DNA of 7,573 bases from Pseudomonadota bacterium (GTDB lineage: Bacteria > Pseudomonadota > Alphaproteobacteria > Rhodospirillales > Magnetospirillaceae). Under the pieces are notes generated by a model, which was given only the letters and a program-made list of their open reading frames with translations, did not search any database and was not told where the DNA came from. The translations under genes and the position numbers were made by a program. Where the stretch lies: NCBI GenBank assembly GCA_023437865.1, contig JAEZFE010000254.1, positions 1 to 7,573 of the forward strand, given 5' to 3'. Shown piece after piece: positions 1 to 5,726 of this stretch; the first letter of the stretch is position 1, and the number at the start of each line of letters is the position of its first letter.

Positions 1-2
1 AG

Positions 3-293
3 AAGTACGAACGCGGCGCCAACCGCATCGGCGCCTCGCGCCTGTTCGATCTGGCCCGCGTGCTCGACGTGCCGGTCAGCTATTTCTACGAGGACATGGA
101 CGAGGACATGGCGGCCTCCAGCCCGCGCCACATGGTCCGCGCCACCGAAGATCCGCCGGAATTCTCGGACAATCTGATGGTCCAGCGCGAAACCCTGGAA
201 CTGGTCCGCGCCTACTATCGCATCCGCGACCCCGAGGTGCGCCGCCGTGTCCAGGAGCTTGCCAAGGCCCTGGGCCCGATCAAGGCGGAGTAG
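3..293 (+). CDS. XRE-family helix-turn-helix regulator, 3' part only
   Basis: The gene is cut by the window start; the last 96 codons are visible, ending at TAG 291-293. The first visible residues, KYERGANRIGASRLFDLARV, are typical of the end of an XRE/Cro-type DNA-binding domain: a YE-G-N-I turn, then the helix that leads to 'LDVPVSYFYEDM'. Family members use this fold to bind operators as dimers. The tail (about residues 30-96) is acidic and then helical, with a conserved-looking 'ETLELVRAYYRIRDPEVRRRVQELAKAL' type of sequence (positions 192-275), as in many alphaproteobacterial XRE regulators with a C-terminal helical segment. The target genes cannot be told from this fragment. It is the left chromosomal neighbour of the inserted element; its own terminator, just downstream, has been interrupted. 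The family call is firm, the specific role is unknown. Confidence 0.85.
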   Translation, partial: KYERGANRIGASRLFDLARVLDVPVSYFYEDMDEDMAASSPRHMVRATEDPPEFSDNLMVQRETLELVRAYYRIRDPEVRRRVQELAKALGPIKAE

Positions 294-311
294 GCGTCCG
301 CCGGAAGACAA

Positions 312-339
312 AAGCCCCTCGGCGAGAGCCCAGGGGTTT
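312..339 (+). terminator. Hybrid terminator at left insertion junction
   Basis: A stem AAGCCCCT (312-319) / AGGGGTTT (332-339) encloses an inner GGC (321-323) / GCC (328-330) pair with a GAGA loop; only C320 and C331 are unpaired. The left arm and loop are host sequence, while the right arm is the tip of the transposable element. It probably still ends transcription of the XRE gene, although the T run is short (TTTACAATAAG). Confidence 0.6.
320..329. repeat. Target-site duplication, left copy
   Basis: CGGCGAGAGC abuts the left terminal inverted repeat and recurs in the same orientation at 6075-6084, directly outside the right one. A following C (330 and 6085) is also shared, so the duplication could be counted as 9-11 bp depending on where the element tip is placed. 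Ten bp gives perfectly symmetrical element ends (CCAGGGG). Joining 1-329 to 6085 onwards restores an uninterrupted bidirectional terminator, which supports this as a true duplication made on insertion. Confidence 0.85.
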
Positions 340-382
340 ACAATAAGTGTGGAGGGCATCGCGCTACGGCGCGGTGCCCTTT
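330..382 (+). repeat. Left terminal inverted repeat (53 bp)
   Basis: It starts CCAGGGGTTTACAATAAG and ends GGTGCCCTTT. It is base-for-base the reverse complement of 6022-6074; the match stops at base 383 (C here, T in the right copy read inward). The inner half (354-379) is itself a hairpin. The outer part is the likely transposase binding and cleavage site. Confidence 0.93.
354..382 (+). terminator. Inward-facing hairpin inside left TIR
   Basis: GGGCA (354-358) pairs with TGCCC (375-379) and CGCGC (360-364) with GCGCG (369-373), around a TACG loop; T359 and G374 face each other and can wobble-pair in RNA read inward. TTTCGCTTT follows. The shape fits an intrinsic terminator that would block transcription entering the element from the XRE gene. 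It could instead be a protein-binding palindrome for transposase. Confidence 0.45.
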
Positions 383-757
383 CGCTTTCGAACGCGGATC
401 CACCGCAAGATCAAAGCGTTACGTCGCGTTGCGAGCTAGAGGCTCGATAACGCAACCGCCGAAGAAATCTTCTTTGGGGAGAAAGTCTGAGATGCTTCAC
501 CTTGAGATTGACTGGATGATCTCAAGCAGAAGTGATGGCCTACCGTACCGCTCTGACTTTCGACACAATATTTGATTTGAGCCTAGGCGTCCATGTGTTT
601 TGCCGCACTCATTCGCGGATAACTCGGCTGCCAGACGCGTTCTTGTTGTGTTCTGTTTAGCGCTGGCCTGCCGGCACACTCTGTGGTATATGGGGCCATC
701 ATCCGGTGTGCCGTTGGTGGCGCCGGGCGGGAACCATCGCGCATACGGCCACGAACC
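383..757 (+). other. Left subterminal region and transposase leader, no convincing gene
   Basis: This stretch lies between the left TIR and the chosen transposase start. It is visibly less GC-rich than the flanking genes and no frame here looks coding. It holds a hairpin at 426-453 (GCGTT/AACGC outside CGAGC/GCTCG, with a TAGAG loop), a small AAGAA/TTCTT hairpin at 462-474, and TGAGAT repeats at 488-526. A TTGACT hexamer (508-513) lies inside the latter but has no good -10 partner at normal spacing. The promoter of the transposase gene is probably somewhere in this interval. Confidence 0.5.
488..526. promoter_or_regulatory. TGAGAT repeats with 8-bp inverted repeat, possible operator
   Basis: CTTGAGAT (501-508) and ATCTCAAG (519-526) form an 8-bp inverted repeat with a 10-base spacer. 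A further TGAGAT lies at 488-493, in direct orientation 15 bp before the one at 503-508. TTGACT (508-513), a possible -35 element, overlaps the spacer. This layout suits a protein-binding site upstream of the transposase gene, for autoregulation or as a subterminal transposase site; no partner is identified. Confidence 0.3.
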
Positions 758-2635
758 ATGTCAGAAGACCCAAAGGGCACAGAGCTCGTTAAATACGAGG
801 CCCCGCAGCCTCCGACGCCCTCGCCTCAGCAGAAGCGAGAGTATGTGGCGCGCAATCCAGGCCGGCCGCGGGTGCCGCCGCGGAGTGGCGATATCCAAGT
901 CAATCACTGCAAGAACATCAATTGCGAAAACTTCGGTGTCGAGCCCAGCTTGATATCGACGCGGGGCAAGGCAACCGACGGCTACAGCCTTGCTGCACGA
1001 AGCCGCGGTAGCGGGCAAAAGCTCCTCTGCACGAAGTGCAGACAGATTACCAGCGTGAAAAGCAACACCGCCATCCGCGAGGAACTGGAACGGATCTCCG
1101 CTTATCTTCGGCCGGTGGGCGCATCTTGTCCGCGCCCACAGTGTTCGAACCATGGCGTGCCGGCAGCACCGGGAGATGGCCGCTACCTTGCTCACGGCTA
1201 CACCGTGGCAGGAACCAAGCGCTGGCGATGCAAGGCATGCGGGACAGTGTTCTCGCAGCGTAAGGCGCGGAAGCAGCTGATGTCGCACAAGAACGCCGGC
1301 ATCTTCCGGCACTTGGTCAATAAGGGCGGCATCAAGCCCATGGCCCGCGTGGCCGGCGTCAGCGCCCGGACGGTCTATCTCAAGCTCGCCTTCCTGCAGC
1401 GCCAGTGCCTCGCATTTATGGCAGACCGCGAACAGCGAATCGCATCCCTTGGGCTTCAGCGTCTCTATGTCAGCGTCGATCGCCAGGACCACATCGTCAA
1501 TTGGACCAGCTGCAGGGATCGCAAGAATGTCCAGCTGACGGCGGTGGCATCCGCTGATAACCGGTCCGGCTACGTGTTTGGCATGCACGTGAATTTCGAC
1601 CCTACGACTGACCGGGAGCAGATGGAGGCCGAAGCCATCGTCGCCGGTGACTTCAGCATTCGTGAGCCGTCGGCCCGCAAGTTCGCGCGGTTTTGGACGG
1701 AGCCTGATTATGGCGAGGCCCAGATGGCCGACCCCGCGCATATGCCGGTCGAACGAGTGCAGGACACCGGTGATGTCTGGATTGATGTCGAGGCGGGATA
1801 CGATGAAATGGCGGCTATCCCAGATCCAGAGGCCAAGGAGCGGACACCGAAGACCACTCGGTTGCCGGCGAAAGGGGCGCTAATTCACTATGAATACACG
1901 GTCCATGCCTATTTTCGACTGGTGCGCCAACTGCTCGGACCGGTTGGTAAGATCAGGTTCTTCATGGACCAAGACGATACTCTGCGCGCAGCCTGCATTG
2001 CGACCTGGCGCGAAGAGATGGCGGCGGGCACCGCCGACGCCTTCTACGTGCGCATCGACAAGGGGCGGAATGTCGATCAGCGCGAAGACCTCGTCCGCAA
2101 GTCGAGGGAGCGGTTCAAAGCGTTCAAGGTGGCTATCGGTCGACCGGAGCTAAGCGACTTCCGGATCCGGGTAATGCTGTTGGAGGAAGCCCTCCAGAAC
2201 GTCCGGCAGATGTCGCCCCGCGATGCGTGGGTGGAGTTCCCTGAAAGCACCATGGCGGAACCGAAGAAGGCAATCTGCTGGCTCACGGATCGACGCGGCG
2301 TGGCGATGCCTCTACGTCAGCTGGCGCTGGTGTATGCCCGGGCCTCCATGCACGCGGTCGATCGCTACTTCATGCAGTTGCGGCGGCTGCTCATGGCGAT
2401 GGAGCGCCCGATCTCGACGCCGAGCAATGACGGTCGGGTTTGGCGGGGCTACAGCCCCTACGATCCCGCCCGCATGCAGCAGGTGCTCGACATCTACCGG
2501 TGCTACTACAACTTCTGCAAGCCCGGCCGCGACAAACTGACGCCCGCGATGCGGCTGGGCCTGGCCAAGGGGCCGATCCGCATCGAGGACATCCTCTACT
2601 TCAAGCCGCCGGAGCAGTCTTCGCGCCAGCGGTGA
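758..2635 (+). CDS. DDE-type transposase with two N-terminal zinc-binding clusters
   Basis: About 625 residues from ATG 758; the frame stays open upstream to a GTG at 683, and no good ribosome binding site favours either, so the start is uncertain. Two cysteine clusters lie at the N-terminus: C51/C56 with C91/C94, and C124/C129 with C158/C161, the second followed by FSQRKARKQ as in IS1/IS1595-type zinc ribbons. A helix-turn-helix (about 188-213, 'MARVAGVSARTVYLKL') follows. The catalytic region shows D241 in 'YVSVDRQ' and D404 in 'RFFMDQDD'; the third acidic residue may be D535 in 'HAVDRYFMQLRR'. The C-terminal 'YNFCKPGRDKLTPAMRLGLA' (584-603) is like the tail of many IS integrase-type transposases. 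It should cut and join the 53-bp TIRs. The insert of about 160 residues between the first two aspartates makes it larger than typical IS1 or IS1595 enzymes. Confidence 0.85.
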   Translation: MSEDPKGTELVKYEAPQPPTPSPQQKREYVARNPGRPRVPPRSGDIQVNHCKNINCENFGVEPSLISTRGKATDGYSLAARSRGSGQKLLCTKCRQITSVKSNTAIREELERISAYLRPVGASCPRPQCSNHGVPAAPGDGRYLAHGYTVAGTKRWRCKACGTVFSQRKARKQLMSHKNAGIFRHLVNKGGIKPMARVAGVSARTVYLKLAFLQRQCLAFMADREQRIASLGLQRLYVSVDRQDHIVNWTSCRDRKNVQLTAVASADNRSGYVFGMHVNFDPTTDREQMEAEAIVAGDFSIREPSARKFARFWTEPDYGEAQMADPAHMPVERVQDTGDVWIDVEAGYDEMAAIPDPEAKERTPKTTRLPAKGALIHYEYTVHAYFRLVRQLLGPVGKIRFFMDQDDTLRAACIATWREEMAAGTADAFYVRIDKGRNVDQREDLVRKSRERFKAFKVAIGRPELSDFRIRVMLLEEALQNVRQMSPRDAWVEFPESTMAEPKKAICWLTDRRGVAMPLRQLALVYARASMHAVDRYFMQLRRLLMAMERPISTPSNDGRVWRGYSPYDPARMQQVLDIYRCYYNFCKPGRDKLTPAMRLGLAKGPIRIEDILYFKPPEQSSRQR

Positions 2636-2699
2636 CGATCCCATCCCTATAATCGGAAGCGGCAGTGTCATGCGGCGAATATGCATAGCCGGCACTCAC

Positions 2700-2762
2700 C
2701 CTACCCGTCGGCGACCACTTGCTAAATTGTGACACCTGTTTCACGGGTAGGTTTCACAGTGA
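2700..2762. promoter_or_regulatory. Inverted and direct repeats, candidate operator of cargo module
   Basis: CCTACCCGT (2700-2708) is inverted as ACGGGTAGG (2743-2751). Nested within and beside it are GTTTCAC direct repeats (2738-2744 and 2751-2757, 13 bp apart) and matching GTGA half-sites at 2729-2732 and 2759-2762. Spacing GTGA-N8-TCAC is too wide for a standard CRP site. A repressor or activator of the cargo genes could bind here. Confidence 0.3.
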
Positions 2763-2828
2763 TAGCTGAGGTCGCGGCTTGCCAAGGCGTTTGCCGACGC
2801 CAGTTCGGTCGTCCATGTGCTCTCTGAG

Positions 2829-2869
2829 GCAGGCGTTGCGCCTGCACCCATCACCGGAGGCACAACGCC
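2829..2869 (+). promoter_or_regulatory. Leader hairpin with alternative pairing around the Shine-Dalgarno
   Basis: GCAGGCG (2829-2835) pairs with CGCCTGC (2839-2845) over a TTG loop. The overlapping GGCGTT (2832-2837) can instead pair with AACGCC (2864-2869), which directly precedes ATG 2870 and would enclose GGAGG (2856-2860) in a loop. The two pairings exclude each other, so translation of the small peptide gene could be switched. This is structure seen by eye, not calculated. Confidence 0.3.
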
Positions 2870-2983
2870 ATGACCATCACCGCATTGAAGCTCTTCATCT
2901 GGATCCTCATCAGGTGCCCCGACCACGTCATCGCTCTCTTCAACCTTATCGCCACCACTCCCTTCTCCAAGGCGCCATGGTAA
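2870..2983 (+). CDS. Small hydrophobic peptide, 37 residues, unrecognised
   Basis: ATG 2870 follows a strong GGAGG (2856-2860) at normal spacing, and the frame ends at TAA 2981-2983. The product begins MTITALKLFIWILIRC, has a second hydrophobic run 'VIALFNLIATT' and ends in KAPW. One or two short membrane-associated helices are plausible. Codon third positions are almost all G or C, as expected of a real gene in this host; the overlapping longer frame (2779-3051) is rich in His, Arg and Pro and looks like its shadow. I do not recognise a family. Short hydrophobic peptides next to regulatory hairpins include toxins of type I toxin-antitoxin systems, but also harmless membrane peptides; neither can be claimed here. 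Its stop codon overlaps the next possible start (TAATG). Confidence 0.55.
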   Translation: MTITALKLFIWILIRCPDHVIALFNLIATTPFSKAPW

Positions 2984-3051
2984 TGGCCCGCCAGGTCAGC
3001 GGACGGCGGCGTTCCGTAATTGTTCTGGCACGCCGGCCAGTGCCGAGATAA
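2983..3051 (+). CDS. Possible 22-residue basic peptide, translationally coupled
   Basis: ATG 2983 overlaps the stop codon of the hydrophobic peptide gene as TAATG, the arrangement usual for translational coupling. The product is MARQVSGRRRSVIVLARRPV plus two residues, strongly basic around a short VIVLA core. Third codon positions are mixed, so coding evidence is weak. It may be chance, or the same frame may begin at ATG 2977 and overlap the preceding gene further. No function is suggested. Confidence 0.25.
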   Translation: MARQVSGRRRSVIVLARRPVPR

Positions 3052-3083
3052 CGTGCGGTCGGTCGGAACAACAGGTGGGTATC

Positions 3084-3293
3084 ATGGCCAATCGGCTGGG
3101 AGGTTTCCTGCTGCTGATCGACGACGCCGGCCGTCGCAACCTGGTGCGCATCGGCTCGATCCAGATGCTGGCCGACGCCGACGAGCTGCACGACAGCACC
3201 ATCGTCGTCGTCGCCGGCCGCTGCCTCACCGTTCCCCGCCCACTGGACGACCTGCTCGACGCAATGGCGGCACCGCCGGATCACCGCGGTTAG
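3084..3293 (+). CDS. Small protein of 69 residues, unrecognised
   Basis: ATG 3084 is chosen because AGGTGGG lies just upstream (3073-3079); a GTG at 3075 in the same frame would overlap that site and add three residues. The product starts MANRLGGFLLLIDDAG, followed by 'VRIGSIQMLADADEL', 'STIVVVAGRCLTV' and 'PLDDLLDAM'. The pattern of short beta-strands (about 8-13, 21-27 and 39-50) and a C-terminal helix (52-61) suggests a compact globular alpha/beta protein, reminiscent in layout of small FlbD-like proteins, though no family can be assigned. Codon use is strongly GC-rich at third positions, supporting a real gene. It lies 43 bases before the first ATG of the CoiA-like gene and is probably cotranscribed with it. 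Confidence 0.65.
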   Translation: MANRLGGFLLLIDDAGRRNLVRIGSIQMLADADELHDSTIVVVAGRCLTVPRPLDDLLDAMAAPPDHRG

Positions 3294-3336
3294 AGTCGCT
3301 ATTCACCGCTTGACCTTGGCTTCGCCGACGAATGCA

Positions 3337-5634
3337 ATGGCACTTCGGCCAATGCACGTAGCGCGTGGGGACGCGGTGAAGCTCCGAGCCCGATTGCACA
3401 ATCGACAGATCATGGCGCACCACTTGTCCGATGAGGACTGGGAGGAGATACGCGCCATCAGTCGCAAGCAAGGCGGGCGCGGACTGAAGATGCACTGCTG
3501 CGATGTGCGTGCGGTGCCGAAGCATACCCCAGGCGGACAGCGCCGGTACTTCGCCCACTTCGGCAAGGCCGAGGCCTGCGAATGGATTGGCGAAACAGAG
3601 GCTCACATCGAGGCCAAGATGGCCGCGCTGACCGCCGCCGCTGCCCTCGGTTGGACGGCCGACGCCGAGGTAACGCGGGCGGCATGGCTGGACCGGGAGC
3701 CGGATTTGAAGGCTGCCCGAGGCCCCTGTGAGGAGGGAAGGGACTGGGAAGCCGACGTGTTGGCTGTCCGCGGCGGCAAGCTCAAGGTTCGGGTGGCCAT
3801 CGAGATCCAGCGATCAGGCCAAGGGCGGTCCGAGACCCGTTACCGTGATGAGCGTTACACCAACGACGGCATCCTGCCGTTCTGGGTGTTTTTCTCTAGG
3901 TTCGCCGCCTCCAAGCAGGACACGCACTGGAAGGTCGTATTGCCGCAGGGGGATGTGGTGACAGTCGCTGCCGCGGCAGGCAAGGCGGTGGTCGACTTCC
4001 TGCGCCTGATCGAGGGCCAGAACCGCATCGCCGAGGCCGTCATCGGCGCCCTCCGGCATCTGGGCATCCCCTACGAACTCGAGCACCTTCACAACGTCCC
4101 CGTCATGGTGCGGGCGCGTCGCGGCGACGACGTCCAGGACATCTTGTTCGGAGAGATCGGCGCCTTCACCAAGGATGAGGAGGAGGCACCTAAGCAGCTC
4201 GCCGGCGCCGAGGTGATCTTCGTCGAGCACGCCGACCAGCCGAAGGACGTCGGCGTCATCGCCCACTTCATCCGTGGCGATCGCAATGCCTTCGTCCGCA
4301 AGCGCCTGACGGACATCTTCGAGGGGCGCCTGGTCTGGCGCAGCCGCGACCACAAGGAAAACCTGCCCGCCACCCTGGTTGGGTATGACGACACCTGTCA
4401 TAGCTGCGGTCAGCCGCACTACCATGTGCTCGGATGCCTCTACGGGCACACTGTGCAGCGCGCCGACTGCCGCCCGCAGTTCAAGACCCCGGACCAGGGG
4501 CCTGAGTTCTTGCTGGAGTGCATTGAGCGGTTCGAAAAGCGCACCGGTAAGCGCTGCAGCACCTTCGACCGATATTACTATCGAGGCCCGCGGTGCCCAC
4601 ATTGCGGCTGGCACATGGAACCGCTGATCAAGGTCGCGGACGTGCCGGAATGGCCCGGCCTGGATGGCGTTCCAGCATGGCCATACACCGAGGTCCATTT
4701 TCCGGTAAGGTCCAAGCTGCCTGGCAAAGGGTGGCAGGCGCCGCCGGCGAAGGTAACGCGTCGGTCACCGCCGCATGAGCTTTGGGAGGGCTTCGTCGCC
4801 GCAAAGATCGCCGAGCGCGACGAGAAGCAGCGCCAGGCGGAGGAGCGACAAAGACAGGAGGCCGAGGTCAGGGAACGCCACCGGCTTGCCCGCGAAGCCG
4901 AGGAAGAGCGTCGTCGCCAAGAGGCGGAGGCGGCCGCTAAGGCAGCTTGCGATAGCCGCCAAGCACAACTCGACGCCGTCGTCGAGAAGGTGCTGATCCT
5001 GGCGGATGCCGAAGACGAATCCGCCTGGGATCGTGGGGAGTGGATGGCACGGTCGCTGACCGACCTACAACTGCCGTCACCCCGCCGGCTCATTGACGAT
5101 GGCGGTAGCGACTTTACGGTGCTGCTGGACTACCTACAGGACCTGGCGAGGCTACCACGGCGCCGCCGATCCATTCCATCGAGCATGCTCGGCCTTCCGA
5201 TTGCGCGGGCGATGGCGGAAGCGGCAGAAGCTGCCGCCGAAGTTCGGGTGTCAGACCTTCGTGACCATGCCACCTCAACCTTCTCTGGCGAGATCGACCC
5301 CACCGCGTGGCTGTCGGCACCACATGACGCCCTGGGTCGGCATTCGCCTATCGACGCCGCCCGCGACAGCGTTCAGGGCTTCCAGGAGGCCTGGGACGCG
5401 GTTTCCGCTCAAGGCGATTGGTTGGGCGCCAGGCGATGGCGTCGCCAGCGCTTGCGCGATGAAGCGGCAAGGGCCTTCCCCAGGTCGGACCCACAGCGCG
5501 TCAGCTTCCTCGTCGAGACGCCGTGCCGTGAGATCGGCATGCGGCGGATGATCGACATGTGCGGCGACGAAGAGGGTTTGAAGGCTTGCCTCGCTGCGCT
5601 GGATAAGATCAAGAAGTCCCGCAAGAGCCTGTGA
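3337..5634 (+). CDS. CoiA-like nuclease with zinc-binding, coiled-coil and MbcA/ParS-like regions
   Basis: About 765 residues from ATG 3337. Other in-frame starts are TTG 3310, ATG 3352 and GTG 3376 (GGGGA upstream); none has a clear ribosome site. ATG 3412 would cut 'VKLRARLHNRQIMAHHL', which looks conserved. The N-terminal third resembles competence protein CoiA: 'RRYFAHF' (H74), E87/H90/K94, then 'WEADVLA' (D140) and 'VAIEIQRS' (E156, Q158), a PD-(D/E)xK nuclease pattern, and 'YTNDGILPFWVFF'. Cysteine pairs C354/C357 and C420/C423 may bind zinc. Residues about 484-548 are a charged Glu/Arg/Ala-rich coiled coil. Around 651-690, 'DPTAWLSAPHDALGRHSPID' resembles the toxin-binding domain of Xre/MbcA/ParS antitoxins. 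CoiA proteins act on DNA in transformation; here the substrate is unknown. Likely the last gene of the cargo operon; maintenance, recombination or defence are all possible. Confidence 0.75.
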   Translation: MALRPMHVARGDAVKLRARLHNRQIMAHHLSDEDWEEIRAISRKQGGRGLKMHCCDVRAVPKHTPGGQRRYFAHFGKAEACEWIGETEAHIEAKMAALTAAAALGWTADAEVTRAAWLDREPDLKAARGPCEEGRDWEADVLAVRGGKLKVRVAIEIQRSGQGRSETRYRDERYTNDGILPFWVFFSRFAASKQDTHWKVVLPQGDVVTVAAAAGKAVVDFLRLIEGQNRIAEAVIGALRHLGIPYELEHLHNVPVMVRARRGDDVQDILFGEIGAFTKDEEEAPKQLAGAEVIFVEHADQPKDVGVIAHFIRGDRNAFVRKRLTDIFEGRLVWRSRDHKENLPATLVGYDDTCHSCGQPHYHVLGCLYGHTVQRADCRPQFKTPDQGPEFLLECIERFEKRTGKRCSTFDRYYYRGPRCPHCGWHMEPLIKVADVPEWPGLDGVPAWPYTEVHFPVRSKLPGKGWQAPPAKVTRRSPPHELWEGFVAAKIAERDEKQRQAEERQRQEAEVRERHRLAREAEEERRRQEAEAAAKAACDSRQAQLDAVVEKVLILADAEDESAWDRGEWMARSLTDLQLPSPRRLIDDGGSDFTVLLDYLQDLARLPRRRRSIPSSMLGLPIARAMAEAAEAAAEVRVSDLRDHATSTFSGEIDPTAWLSAPHDALGRHSPIDAARDSVQGFQEAWDAVSAQGDWLGARRWRRQRLRDEAARAFPRSDPQRVSFLVETPCREIGMRRMIDMCGDEEGLKACLAALDKIKKSRKSL

Positions 5635-5670
5635 AGCCATGGTTGCCGCTAAGGCGCTGAAAACGCAGCA

Positions 5671-5712
5671 ATTATCATGCATGCGAGCAGTTTCGGCAAT
5701 TTGCATGATAAT
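5671..5712. repeat. 11-bp perfect inverted repeat downstream of CoiA-like gene
   Basis: ATTATCATGCA (5671-5681) is exactly inverted as TGCATGATAAT (5702-5712) with a 20-base spacer, inside which TGCGA and TCGGCA extend the symmetry imperfectly. TTTT follows at 5720-5723. It lies 36 bases after the stop codon. It may be a weak terminator, a cruciform, or a binding or recombination site; AT-rich arms and the gap before the T run argue against a classic terminator. Confidence 0.6.
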
Positions 5713-5726
5713 CACAGCCTTTTCAA

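Larger units (their letters stand above)
2636..2869 (+). other. Intergenic regulatory region between transposase and cargo
   Basis: This stretch of 234 bases has no convincing coding frame. It contains a 9-bp inverted repeat with GTTTCAC/GTGA motifs (2700-2762), a GGCGT/ACGCC hairpin (2786-2801) and a tight GCAGGCG/CGCCTGC hairpin (2829-2845) just before a strong Shine-Dalgarno sequence, GGAGG (2856-2860). There is no clear terminator after the transposase gene. The cargo promoter is presumed to lie here; no good -35/-10 pair could be picked by eye. Confidence 0.45.

Noticed and set aside
330..382. Tn3-family ends, because the TIR contains GGGG and TAAG
   Set aside because: Tn3-type ends are about 38 bp with 5-bp target duplications and a transposase of about 1000 residues plus a resolvase; none of these fit.
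247..450. Plus-strand frame of 67 codons crossing the left junction
   Set aside because: It starts inside the XRE gene, runs through the terminator and TIR, and has no coding character.
761..1741. Long minus-strand open frame of 326 codons inside the transposase gene
   Set aside because: It lies opposite a gene with clear zinc clusters and a DDE region, and its translation is low-complexity and family-less; it is an antisense shadow of GC-rich codons.
2727..2744. CRP/FNR-type site at GTGA-N8-TCAC
   Set aside because: Spacing is two bases too wide for TGTGA-N6-TCACA, and the FNR core TTGAT-N4-ATCAA is absent.
2779..3051. 90-codon frame covering the hydrophobic peptide gene
   Set aside because: Its translation is dominated by His, Arg and Pro, and its upstream part lacks a ribosome site; the 37-codon frame has GGAGG and GC-rich third positions. 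Only the last 22 codons are kept as a possible coupled peptide.
3814..4698. Minus-strand open frame of 294 codons inside the CoiA-like gene
   Set aside because: Its product is rich in Asp, Val, Ala and Leu in the manner of an antisense frame, and the opposite strand has recognisable motifs throughout.
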